From Chara braunii (lineage: Eukaryota > Streptophyta > Charophyceae > Charales > Characeae): a stretch of DNA of 31,920 nt. A program made the translations under genes and the position numbers. Below the pieces are notes generated by a model. That model saw only the letters and a program-made list of their open reading frames with translations, was not told the DNA's origin and searched no databases. Location: assembly GCA_003427395.1 (NCBI GenBank), contig BFEA01000205.1, positions 310,576-342,495 of the forward strand, in the 5' to 3' direction. This document shows, piece by piece, positions 17,533-27,471 of the stretch; position 1 is the first letter of the stretch; each line of letters begins with the position of its first letter.

Positions 17533-17862
17533 TTATGTTCAGCAGCGGCTGTTTTTTTTGCCCACACCTTTTGTTTTTGCCCAGGCGAAGCTCTGTTGTG
17601 ACATAAACACACTCCCCCCTCTTCTCAAAAAAAAAAAAAAAAAAAAGGCTGCCNGCTTGTGTGGGTTCAACCCATGGTGTTCTTTAGTAAAAGGCGAAAG
17701 AATGGTACACTGCCATCTGAGTTGGGCGTGCAAATGGACTCCCTTCGACTTCGTCAAAACGTACATATTTTATTTTCTGAAAGAAATTGAAATTTGAAAC
17801 CTTATAAATTGGCCCTATGTAGGTGGAAATTTTAAGCTCGTGCGGGTCCGCGCGTCCTCAAA

Positions 17863-17997
17863 ATGCCACACCCCCTGGATGTGTCTGGACTTAGCTAGAG
17901 TCCAGGGGGTACGGCGTTCTGAAAATGCCATACCCCCTGGATGTATGTGCACTTAGCTGACATCCAGGGGGCAGGGCATTTTCAGAACGCCGTACCC
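17863..17997. repeat. Near-perfect foldback hairpin
   Basis: Arms 17907-17929 and 17975-17997 are perfectly complementary over 23 bp, then after a 3-base mismatch 17933-17944 pairs with 17960-17971 over 12 bp, leaving a 15-nt loop. An adjoining smaller hairpin (CCCCCTGGA against TCCAGGGGG) lies at ~17873-17909. The end sequence TTCTGAAAATGC is shared with 870-960. Confidence 0.9.
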
Positions 17998-18000
17998 TCA

Positions 18001-18700
18001 GGAGGTTAAAATATCCGCCCAAATTGGGCCAATTTCGGAGGTTTCATCTTTCGTTCAAAAATTAAAATGTCCGTTTTGACAAAACTGCTGTTACTACCAG
18101 ATTCACTCAAAAAAGTCTGAGCGTATGCTGTAATACAAATATGCCACATCAAATATGCCACATCGTTGCCACTCTTTTCTATTCACAACAATAGAGGCCT
18201 CACTATTGAAAAATAGGACAGGCCCTGGCAGGCCTGCGTCGTATTAGACACAAGCTGTGTTGTGGTCTTCATGTGGTCTTACGTCGCCTTACGATAGTAA
18301 ATACAAACTTAGGTCTTTGAGAAAAACAGTGCATCCATTGGGCAAGGATCTCAAATGCCCAGAAACGGGTACAACATTCTATAAACCTAGCAATATAGCA
18401 ACATTTCACCCTTCCTATTCAAAATACGATAGAAAACCGTTTTAGTTCTTCTTACCAGTTTTTAGTACTTTTTACCCTTTTCTATTCAACATTGATAGAA
18501 AACACTTCTCCACTCAAAATCGAGTAGTGAAGAGAGCGCGCAGAGCTGACAGATCTCATTCCCAGAAACCAAATAAGCAGCCATAACAGATTTGCTGCAA
18601 AATCCGACTCCACAAATAGCATTTCCGCTCAGGTTGGTCGGTATCCAGCTTCAACAAACAGGCCTGGAGGCACAACCAGTTGAGTCAACCGCCAGAACCA
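18001..18700. other. Unassigned stretch, no gene seen
   Basis: 18020-18080 resembles the flank of the foldback repeat at 721-1198 (tracts around GTTTTGACA and TTCATCTTTCGTTC), so the family may extend here. The remainder has short frames only. Confidence 0.35.
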
Positions 18701-18704
18701 TCAT

Positions 18705-18885
18705 CACTGACCACACAATGAACCCAATCGTGCAGATCAACGGCCGAACTGCTCCAATCACAACTGCCACAATGCGGACCCAATCACACAGATCAATGGC
18801 CGAAATTTCCCTACACTTACCCAAACACAGTGCACAGATCAATGGCCGAAATGTCCCTACGCTTACCCAAACAGACTCCCCAAAA
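18705..18885. repeat. Short tandem repeat with CAGATCAATGGCCGAA
   Basis: Three imperfect copies of CAGATCAAYGGCCGAA, two of them followed by a TTACCCAAACA motif. A 140-codon frame (18592-19014) spans it and shows the repeated INGRTAP/INGRNVP pattern. I do not consider it a demonstrated gene. Confidence 0.7.
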
Positions 18886-19166
18886 CAAACTTCCTTGGTT
18901 CCATACCACATTCTTTGGAGACTGGGCGCCACCAGTCCAAAATGGTTGATGGCACCATTCAAAACAAAAGAAAAAACTTCAAAAAACTTGAAAAAAGACC
19001 ATGCTAGTCACTAGTGCTTCGGCAAGGCTTGGCACGCAGTTCTACTGTGTCTCGACAAAAAGAGGCTCGGTGACAGTGGGGTCCTCTAAGAGGGAAAAAA
19101 CAACAACAAAAAAGAAAGCTCTCGCAGTGGTGGTCTAAGACGGCCAAAACAACAACAACAAAAGAC

Positions 19167-19207
19167 TCCCAACCGCAAACCAAAAGAACAGAAAGAACTT
19201 AAGTAAA
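19167..19207 (+). repeat. Direct repeat, left of atp1 fragment
   Basis: CCAACCGCAAACCAAAAGAA followed by AGAAAGAACTT recurs with few changes at 19770-19806. A second shared block (ACATCTTGTGGAAGCACACA) occurs twice, at ~19740 and ~19851. Confidence 0.75.
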
Positions 19208-19273
19208 CAATCTGCCACAAGTATACCAAAAAAAATTGTTGCTTTTTTATTCAGTCTTTTAGGTACTTTTTTT

Positions 19274-19540
19274 GTTCCAATAGGTCATGGTCAACGAGAA
19301 CGTATAATTGGTGATAGACAAACAGGTAAGACTGCTATAGCTATTGATACTATATTGAATCAGAAGCAGAGATAGACAAACAGGTAAGACTGCTATAGCT
19401 ATTGATACTATATTGAATCAGAAGCAGAACAATGCAAAAGATGCCTCTGAGAAAGAAAAGCTGCATTGTACGTATGTAGCAATTGGTCAGAAGCGTTCGA
19501 CCGTAGCACAATTAGTGAAAAGTAAATCTTGAAGATGCTG
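19274..19540 (+). pseudogene. atp1: Mitochondrial atp1 fragment in nuclear DNA
   Basis: Translation gives [32 protein letters not shown], then [20 protein letters not shown] and [11 protein letters not shown], a central piece of the ATP synthase alpha subunit including the Walker A motif [20 protein letters not shown] and STVAQLV are the mitochondrial form, unlike the chloroplast protein. It covers roughly 80 of ~510 residues. A 58-bp segment is tandemly duplicated (19313-19370, 19371-19428), which breaks the frame. A 4-base insertion AAAT (19524-19527) precedes the final LEDA codons. This is a nuclear mitochondrial insertion unless the contig is mis-joined. Confidence 0.9.
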
Positions 19541-19769
19541 TTTGATGTTGGGGTTGGGTAGATCCAGAGTACCAGCGTACTAGGGCAATCCAAGAGGAAC
19601 GATTTGGATCATATTCGATTCTTTCTACCTTACCCGTCAACAAAGTGTTACGTTGAAAGTCAATTCTTCGCTGCAATCATTTTGCGTGGGAGCCTCTATG
19701 GAGAAGGGTGATACAAAAAATTGTAACGTGTTTTAGCACCACATCTTGTGGAAGCACACATCTTCACAT

Positions 19770-20380
19770 AAAACTCCAACCGCAAACCAAAGGAAAAGAA
19801 AGAACTTGATAACAAAACGTGATAAAATTTTTAACATATGTTAGCAACACATCTTGTGGAAGCACACATCTTCACATACACAACTAGACGGTAGTGCAAC
19901 CGTTCTCCAACCTGCATTAAGAAAAAGAAGAAAAAGAACAACACCTCATGCGCGCATGAGGCTCATACGACAGGCACACGTTGGTACAACAACAACATGC
20001 TCTGTTTGAACTTTGAAGTCAGTCCACACTCCCAACAAAATTCCCATCAGATAAATCTTAACTGATTCACAGGTACCAACCGGTCAAGGACGTGCAGGAG
20101 AGTTGAGGAGAGTAATGACCAATCGTCCTCATCACCATCCTCCCTCCACCTTGTTGACAAGTTCTTTTTCCTCCTCATAAGTGGCTGCAGAGTGCACACA
20201 TCATCGCTCTACGCACAGTCGGACACATATGCGCAGTTGGGCCACCCTCTCAGTGCACACAGACATGGTTGTTTACCACCTCACCGTGTTGAAACATTCC
20301 TCTTCCCCATGCTACCTCTCCCAAAATCACCATGCATTTACATGAAATTACATCATTTACAAGGGCGGGAGACCAGTGCC
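19770..20380. other. Repeat remnant and unassigned stretch
   Basis: Begins with the second copy of the flanking direct repeat (19770-19806). The rest, including GCGCATGAGGC near 19955, has no recognised gene. The plus-strand frame starting at 20192 runs into the GA repeat and the N gap and is not credible. Confidence 0.4.
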
Positions 20381-20381
20381 A

Positions 20382-20478
20382 GGACAGGCTGCGACTACTT
20401 GTATGGGGACAGAGTACTGGCGTCAGAGAGACAGGAGCAGGTAAGCAAGCATGCCAGCAAATCTATGCGTTGGGGGGG

Positions 20479-20561
<83 letters not shown>

Positions 20562-20990
20562 NNNNNNNNNNNNNNNNNNNNNNNNNNNNNNNNNNNNNNN
20601 NNNNNNNNNNNNNNNNNNNNNNNNNNNNNNNNNNNNNNNNNNNNNNNNNNNNNNNNNNNNNNNNNNNNNNNNNNNNNNNNNNNNNNNNNNNNNNNNNNNN
20701 NNNNNNNNNNNNNNNNNNNNNNNNNNNNNNNNNNNNNNNNNNNNNNNNNNNNNNNNNNNNNNNNNNNNNNNNNNNNNNNNNNNNNNNNNNNNNNNNNNNN
20801 NNNNNNNNNNNNNNNNNNNNNNNNNNNNNNNNNNNNNNNNNNNNNNNNNNNNNNNNNNNNNNNNNNNNNNNNNNNNNNNNNNNNNNNNNNNNNNNNNNNN
20901 NNNNNNNNNNNNNNNNNNNNNNNNNNNNNNNNNNNNNNNNNNNNNNNNNNNNNNNNNNNNNNNNNNNNNNNNNNNNNNNNNNNNNNNNNN

Positions 20991-21030
<40 letters not shown>

Positions 21031-21113
21031 AGGCTGTGACTTCCTGTATGGGGACAGAGTACTGGCGTCAGAGAGACATGAGTGGGTAAGTAAGGATGCC
21101 AGCAAATCTATGC

Positions 21114-21147
<34 letters not shown>
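20382..21147. repeat. GA-rich satellite with 429-base gap
   Basis: A ~95-bp module (GGACAGGCTG ... TGGGGACAGAGTACTGGCG ... GCCAGCAAATCTATGCGTTG) occurs at 20382-20476 and again at 21027-21117, each followed by (GA)n. Between them lie (GA)n, Ns at 20562-20990 and more (GA)n. The real array is probably longer or shorter than shown. Confidence 0.85.
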
Positions 21148-21149
<2 letters not shown>

Positions 21150-21753
21150 GGGCTTGGCTGGAGGATGCTCATGGCCTTCTCCTTCTTCATGCAAAACTTA
21201 AATGGTGGCACTTACCAGTTCATGTAAGACTTAAAAGTGATGGCACTTACCAGCATATGCGTGGTGGAGATTGAGGAACGGTGGGCAAGAAGAAAGGAGA
21301 AGCTTACTTGGCTGGCAGCCACAGCTATCTCAAGACGAAGAACATGAGGGGACAGACCAGCACTTATCATCAAGACTTCATTCTGCTGGCGCGTGTCCCA
21401 TAGACCAAAAGTGTGGCACTGATGTTATCGAGGGGTAAGAGGGACGGTCAGCATAGCCTCAGGGTGGCAATTCATTTGTGACGGGGAAAGGAGACCCCAT
21501 GCCCGCATATGCGCTGCTTCAGACGACAGATATTGTCATTTCAAGTTCTAGCATCATTGTGCTAGCCTGTAACAGGCCAGCGCTGGCGAGAGGTCCACTT
21601 GGTGAGTGACATTATGGCTAAATCGGTGTGGAAGGGGAGGGGAGATGCACGACATTAGATACCCTGAGAGGTTGGGAGAGGAGAGTCCTGAAGAAGCAGA
21701 GGGAGAAGCAACTAAATGGTCTTTGTTTTGATACAAACAAAAAGAAGATGGCT
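21150..21753. other. Unassigned stretch, no gene seen
   Basis: Contains a short local repeat (TGGCACTTACCAG at ~21206 and ~21242). No domain recognised. Confidence 0.35.
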
Positions 21754-21920
21754 ATGTTAGAAGGTGCAAAATGAATTGGAGCGGGTGTGCAACAATCGCA
21801 TTAGCTGGAGCCGCTGTAGGTATTGGAAACGTGTTTAGTTCTTTGATTCATTCTGTTGCACGAAATCCTTCATTGGCGAAGCAACTATTTGGTTATGCAC
21901 TCTTTTGCTTCTTCGCATGA
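21754..21920 (+). pseudogene. atp9: Mitochondrial atp9 fragment in nuclear DNA
   Basis: ATG at 21754 gives MLEGAK, then TGA at codon 7, then IGAG. After one frameshift, [20 protein letters not shown] and [17 protein letters not shown] follow. This is subunit c of the mitochondrial ATP synthase rotor ring (first helix and polar loop). The second transmembrane helix with the essential acidic residue is absent: after GYA the frame runs LFCFFA and stops. It cannot be functional. With the atp1 piece 2.2 kb upstream it suggests one rearranged mitochondrial insertion or two separate ones. Confidence 0.9.
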
Positions 21921-22739
21921 TCTTGTTGCTCATTCCTATCTCAATTTAATTGTTTAATTTGTTATCCTTCATGACAACAGTGTCACAAACTTGCAAAGCG
22001 AAATGAAACAGTGATTGTGAGAGAATATGTGACAGACCGTTTTGAGATACGACTCAGCTCACTGTGACAAAGGATCTTGAAAAGCAAGTCTTTCCTTTGC
22101 CTTGGACACTCGGGAGTCAGGACCCCTCGACAGTAAACCCCCTCCACCTCTCGAAAGTAAACCCTCGCACATCAAGTTCATTTTACAGTCGTGCATCTCT
22201 TGAAAAAAACGGTTCTGGTGAAAATTTGAAAGAAACAAAGAAAAAGAGCAGCAATGATCTTCACCTGCAGGCAGAGTGCGTCAAGAAATTCCACCATGTA
22301 GACTCCTCCGAATTCTCGAGAGGGCAGCTTGACTCTATCCTTCTCAACCTGAGAAGAGAGCACCAATGAGTCCAAAAAGACAGATTGACAAAATGACAGA
22401 AATCAAATTTCAAAACGAGTCAAGTCAAAACATCATGCAAGCAATTTGAGGCTTTGAGCAGCAGAACAGAACGGATTCCATGCAAGCAAGTGAAAAAAAT
22501 TACTCACGTAGTACATCAATTATACGTCAGACCATCCCACCAGCAAAGCGGCTTTAGAGAAACCAGAATTCTGGAAGTTTCCCATTTTCCAAGTCCGTCC
22601 AAAATTTTCTCCGAGTCTCTTTCCCACGTTTCACTCTACACATTCCTTCACCAACCACAACAGTCATTCCCCCCCACACTCTCTCTCTCTCCCCCAGTTA
22701 TTTTTCTCTACACATTCCTTTGTCAGCCACAACAGTCGA

Positions 22740-22740
<1 letters not shown>
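21921..22740. other. Unassigned stretch, no gene seen
   Basis: A 101-codon plus-strand frame (22064-22369) starts with MTKDLEKQVFPLPWTLG and is fairly polar. I recognise no family and see no splice or promoter context. Confidence 0.3.

Positions 22741-22741
<1 letters not shown>

Positions 22742-22822
<81 letters not shown>
22742..22822. repeat. (CT)n(CA)n compound microsatellite
   Basis: About 25 CT units pass into about 15 CA units. Confidence 0.97.
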
Positions 22823-22824
<2 letters not shown>

Positions 22825-23930
22825 GGTTCAAAAAAGGGGGAGGCAAGAGCAGAGGGACTGAGCAACCAAGCACACAAAAGAAGAGAGACTGCGCAAGACA
22901 GGGATTCAAAAGAGCCCCTCAGAGGACGGCAAGTATATCAAGGCCTCCCTATGTGCAACACTCCATCCCAGTTCTCTCTTTTTTAGCCTTGCCCTATTCA
23001 CTTTTTCCTGATCGTTGTCCTGTACTTTTTTTTTTTTGGCTCTGGCTCCTACCATTTTGGGGACCAAAAGTCCGGTTCCTTTCCCCTGGCAAGTCAATAA
23101 GGAGTACATAAGAGACTCACGCACGCTCCCCCTTTGTTCTGTCCTTTGATCACGGTTTCCCTGTTTTCTTTTTTGTTTTCCTTTTTCCTTTTTCTTCTTT
23201 TTCGTTTTTTGTTTCTTCTCTTTTTTTTGTCTCTTTTTTTCTTCTTCTTTTCCCGGTTTGCTCTTTTTCGGAACAGGAAATCCCTCTAACGTTTTTCGAA
23301 TCCTAGTCATAAACCCGCGTACTCCGACCATAACAGCGAGCCTCCTGAGCAGAAGTCTGCGGGCTCGTTCTCATAACCTGGAAAATCCACCGAAAGGTGA
23401 TATCAGCCAAACGCACAGGTAGCACCACTAAAGCCCCTTGGATCAGTTACAATATCAAAGGATTCAGAAAGAACCCCATTAACTTGTGCGGACTGACATC
23501 CCCTTTCCTTGTCCACCTTTTTGTCAAAACCACGAGACAGCAGTCCATGTTTCGAACCTCGTCCTGTGTATTGCCACAGGGACCTGAAAAGGCAAAGTAG
23601 TCTCCACCTCATACCCTGAAACTCCTTTCTCTGTACTTCCCTCCACCTCTTTCCCCCCCCCTTTCCAACGACAAAGGAAAGGGTCCTCCCTCTGATGAAG
23701 CCTAGAGTGGCAAGCGGCAGAAAAGCCTCAGGGAAAGTGCCACTCCCTCCTGCGAATCTGTTGTTTAGTTCGCTTCGCCAAGAGCGGTATCAAGACGAAA
23801 CAGCATGGCACAGGATCTTCTTCTTCTCGTCTCGTTGATTGACTGGCTTTGTCACTGGGCAAGAGTGCAGTTTTAACATCTCAGCGATTCGATACTTCCC
23901 TATCGCACATGTGCGAACTTCGTGGAATAG
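22823..23930. other. Unassigned stretch, no gene seen
   Basis: Contains a T-rich/TTC-rich tract (23160-23260). Opposed frames of about 140 codons (minus 22906-23331) are Lys-rich products of that tract. No RNA gene or domain recognised. Confidence 0.35.
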
Positions 23931-25035
23931 CCATCCTGAGCCACACAGGCCCCAGTTAGGGCCCGGTTCCCAGTAGGCAGAGTAGGCCTAGGGGGATGAC
24001 GGTTCAGACCAGGACCAAATAGGCCTGAGGTAGGGCACGTTAGGCCCAAACGGCCAGAGGCCGGTACCGGTCCGGCCCAGGACCAACCGGCGGCGTTTCA
24101 GAGGCTGCCACATTTTGGGCGCCAAACCAGTTTGAATCTGGACCGTCGATTCAGATCAACGGTCCAGGCCGGTAGGTACCAGTAGGCAAGAGGCCGGCCC
24201 AGCACTACAAAAGGCTGGGTACCAGCCTCAGTCCGGTAAGTTAGTACGAACGGAGGTTAGTCTTCAGGATTAGCGCAGCAGCAGCATTAGCTCGGTTAGC
24301 GCAGCGCTGCAGCAGCGAGGAGCAGCGAAGGAGCGAGGTTCAGCAGAGAGCGGATTAGCGCAGCACTGGGCGCCTCGCCAGTTACCGGCCCAGCCGTCCC
24401 TTTGCAGCGCCATAGCCAGGTACCAGGGAGGAAGGCTTCACCTTCTCTCCCTCTTCTCCTCTACCGCTTCTCTCCCTCTCTCTCTCTCCCTCTACTCCTA
24501 CCTTCTCAGTCTAAATCTACTTCTACTTCTCCTACAGGACTACTGCAGTATGGGAGATGGTTGCGAGTTCTGATGACATATGAGACAGCGACATTGAGGA
24601 CTACGAGTTGCGGACTTGTGGGGATCTGATTTCATCTTCCTTTTGGAGATGTACTTGACATTGTGAGAACGACATCTGGGATATTGTGAGGCTTGTCCTT
24701 CGCGACATTTTGGATTTTCGTCACTTCTGACAGTTCAAGATACTATCTTTGGAAACATTGAGTTGACGTCATCTTCCCTCTCCTCCTCCTTCGTCTCTCC
24801 CCTCTCTCCCTTTGTCCGTGTATGATCTCAGTCCCTGGCCTTTCGTCTATGTGTGATGCCAGGGCATTCACACCCCTGATGAATGTTTGAGAGTGTTTCG
24901 ATTGCAGTCCGGGTCAGGTCTGAGTCAGTCCAAGGTATCTCAAGTCTTCCGCTTGCATCTGTATAACTCCGTATTATCTGGTCTGTTCTGGGAATCTGCG
25001 CCATACTTATGACTGTGTTTCACGAGTATGCAACA
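23931..25035 (+). mobile_element. LTR-like sequence ending before a primer-binding site
   Basis: GC-rich sequence with repeated GGCC/CCGG blocks, a possible core promoter ACTACAAAAGGC at ~24204, GCAGC-rich DNA (24270-24370) and a pyrimidine tract (24440-24540). It ends GCAACA at 25035, three bases before a primer-binding site. The left boundary is not defined. It shares TCAAGTCTTCCGC with the LTR-like sequence ending at 14322. Little internal region follows, so the element is truncated. A 75-codon frame at 24402 has no recognisable motif. Confidence 0.5.
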
Positions 25036-25038
25036 GTT

Positions 25039-25050
25039 TGGTATCGGAGC
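25039..25050 (+). other. Primer-binding site, initiator Met tRNA type
   Basis: TGGTATCGGAGC differs by one base from TGGTATCAGAGC, the usual plant LTR-retrotransposon site complementary to the 3' end of initiator tRNA-Met. It sits 3 nt after an LTR-like CA end. Confidence 0.65.
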
Positions 25051-25078
25051 AGACCAGCATTGGATGACTCACCATTAA

Positions 25079-25114
25079 TTGATGGATTGATTGATTGATT
25101 GATTGATTGATTAT
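25079..25114. repeat. (GATT)n microsatellite
   Basis: About eight tandem GATT units, the first one imperfect. Confidence 0.95.
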
Positions 25115-25149
25115 CAATACCTGCACTCTGTTATCATTAAATCGCAAGT

Positions 25150-25910
25150 TGCAAATTTTTTCTTTTCTCGTACTTTCATGACTAATTAGGTCGTTTCAAG
25201 GAGCGACCGCGCTGGACCGGGTAGCGCTAATTCCCAGCACTGTAACTCGCAACAGCGCCACGGCGAATTTTCGCCCCGCGCGCCGCGCACACACATCATT
25301 ACCCTACTTCCATTACGAATTCGAAATAGGAAGGCGGGAACTTGGAGGAGAGAGTGCACCATACCTCGCCATACCCTCGGGGGGGGCTACTCTCAATCCA
25401 ACAAAGGACAGGAAACGGCGGAAGGAGAAGGGGGAGGAACAGAAAGGAAAGAACGAGCAAGAGGAGAGGAGGACAACAGGAGAAATGAGAAGCAGCTAAT
25501 TTTGGGAAAAGACAACAGCAAAGAAAAGCAATGAGAAGTAGCGCAAGCAAGGTTGCACCAGGAGAGGAGAGAGAGACATAATCAGGAACAGGAAAGGACA
25601 AACGAGCACAAGGGGAGAGAGGAGGAAAAAAGGGTGAGGAAAATGACAGCAAAGAGGAGGGAAAAAGGAGGAACAAGTCGCGCCTAAGCGGAGGAAAGAC
25701 AAGGGACCGGAGGAGAAAACTAAGCCAAGCGGTAAACCTCCAAACAAGGCAAGAAGCGAAGAGCACCAGTTTTCGCTGCATCATCACGAGGCCACGGGAT
25801 CTAAAAGGTAAGACCCAAATGACCTACACTTTAACCTCGCCGCGCGAAGGAGAAAAAGGCGAGACAGTGTAAGGGCGAGAGCGAGTACAAGAATCCAAGA
25901 AGAACAGAGC
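25150..25910. other. Purine-rich stretch upstream of the LINE
   Basis: Mostly A/G-rich plus strand with several GGAGAGGAG-like runs. Opposed Leu/Ser/Phe-rich minus frames (up to 162 codons) look like composition artefacts. Some of this may be LINE 5' leader, but the LINE's left boundary is not visible. Confidence 0.35.
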
Positions 25911-26130
25911 GGCAGCCATTAACGGAGCGACGCAAGGGACAAATGAGAGAGCAATGACAACCAGTTCCGTGCGAATTAAGTTTAAAATCCGCTCAAGGCC
26001 TTCCTAGTGGAAACGAGCGCAAGGGGCAGCCATTAACGGAACGCAATGACAACCAGTTCCGTGCGAATTTAGTTAAAAATCCTAGTTAAAAATCCGCGCA
26101 AGGGGCAGCCATTAACGGAGCGCGCGTACT
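25911..26130 (+). repeat. Tandem monomers in the LINE 5' leader
   Basis: GGCAGCCATTAACGGARCG starts at 25911, 26025 and 26104. The first two copies continue with CAATGACAACCAGTTCCGTG and a TTAAAAATCC-like stretch. The irregular spacing (114 and 79 bp) reflects internal indels. Repeated 5' monomers upstream of a LINE recall the promoter monomers of some L1 families. Confidence 0.75.
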
Positions 26131-26931
26131 TTCACTATAGGAAGAACTCACCGCCCAGTCCACGATAGACCCGAGACAGACAGGGGGCACACCCTAATCG
26201 GGGAAGTAGGAATCTTCCTTTCCAATACATAGATGGAGGAAATGCGTAACCAGGACCGTCGCTTCTAGCGTAGATCTGCCCTTCTAGGAAATCGAAACCC
26301 CCACTGACACCAGGGGCGGGGAAGTCGGCCAGAAGAGCAGCTCTCACCCACCTCTCCCGTGCTGGCCTTTACCGTATCGCCCAGTTAATAGCATCACCGC
26401 CCATCCACCACTTCACCCACGTCGCCCAACCACGCTCTCCACTCCACTAACACAAACACATCATCAACCCGACACCAGTACCAGCCCATCACTCTCCCTG
26501 ACCTCCCCTCCTCCTCTCCCCTCCCCCGAACTAACAGCTCGATCCCACACCGGATCACGGATCACTGAGCAATCGGAAGCGGGAAAACAGAGCCCACCAA
26601 GAGAGAGAAGAAGCCGACAAAAAAGCAAACACGCATCTCCACCAAAGACTCAAGTACTTCGAAAGGAAAGATTCACATTAAGAAACTTACTATTATTCGC
26701 CATTAATTATCATTTGGCCACTACTGCCCTCCCATTAATGGGCGGGCAACTAGAAAAGTAAGACATTCAACTCTGGCCAAGTATTATTGTTTTTTATTCA
26801 TCGTTATTATTAGTTATTATTAGTTATTATTATTTTTTATTATTTATTATTATTACTAATCAGACAAATACAATCGATTAACCATTCCTTAATTTTCGCC
26901 ACTTGATTATCTCCACCCCTCCAACAGGCCA

Positions 26932-27471
26932 ATGTTGTACGCAGAAGCACTGGGGAAAAAGGCCATGGCATCAAAACCAGCCTTCCCAATGGGACAAGGG
27001 AATCCACCCATCACAGCGGGACAAGTACCACCCCATTCCCAGGCACGTGCGCAATCCCAGTTACCCAACGCTCAGAAAGGGTCGGAATTCTCAACTTCGA
27101 CATCATCCCCAAAGTCTCTGAGCCAAAGGGCAATGGACTTCCTCATTTCAAGCACGCAGGTGAAAGCCAGAGTGAACATCATCAAAAGGACAATCCCGGC
27201 GATTGAAGGGGAAAACGAAGATCAGGAAGAGGAGATATGGGAATACCCAGAAGAGGATGAAGCCAATTCTGAAGAAGTTTTTCAAAACCATGCAGTCCTT
27301 TTCAATTTTCCGCAAAAATGCACAGATATGTCCCCAAATGAAAAACGGTCCTGGGTCAGGGATACACTCAGATCTCTGGAGGAAGTACCGGGCACAAAAC
27401 CGGACGTCACATATCATAAGCGGGCACGGAACACAGTGATGATAGTCTGTCCTGACAGAGCATATACCTGA
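26932..27471 (+). pseudogene. LINE ORF1, N-terminal part
   Basis: Opens MLYAEALGKKAMASKPAFPM. A Ser/Gln-rich disordered stretch is followed by an acidic patch (EGENEDQEEEIWEYPEEDEA) and a folded-looking segment (NFPQKCTDMSPNEKRSWVRD ... NTVMIVCPDRA) that resembles the RRM-like region before the zinc knuckle in plant LINE ORF1 proteins. The frame stops at 27471. The continuation is in the next frame from about 27465, so one frameshift separates the halves. A second Met at 26965 could also be the start. Confidence 0.65.

Noticed and set aside
18592-19014. 140-codon plus-strand open frame
   Set aside because: Its only internal pattern comes from the nucleotide tandem repeat; no start context or domain.
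20192-21118. Long frames through the GA repeat and N gap
   Set aside because: Most residues are X or Arg-Glu repeats; not real coding sequence.
22064-22369. 101-codon plus-strand open frame
   Set aside because: No family recognised and no supporting gene structure.
23690-23750. CTGATGA followed by a GCC/GGC stem and GAAA, a possible second hammerhead
   Set aside because: An A/A mismatch closes stem II and I could not build stems I and III around it.
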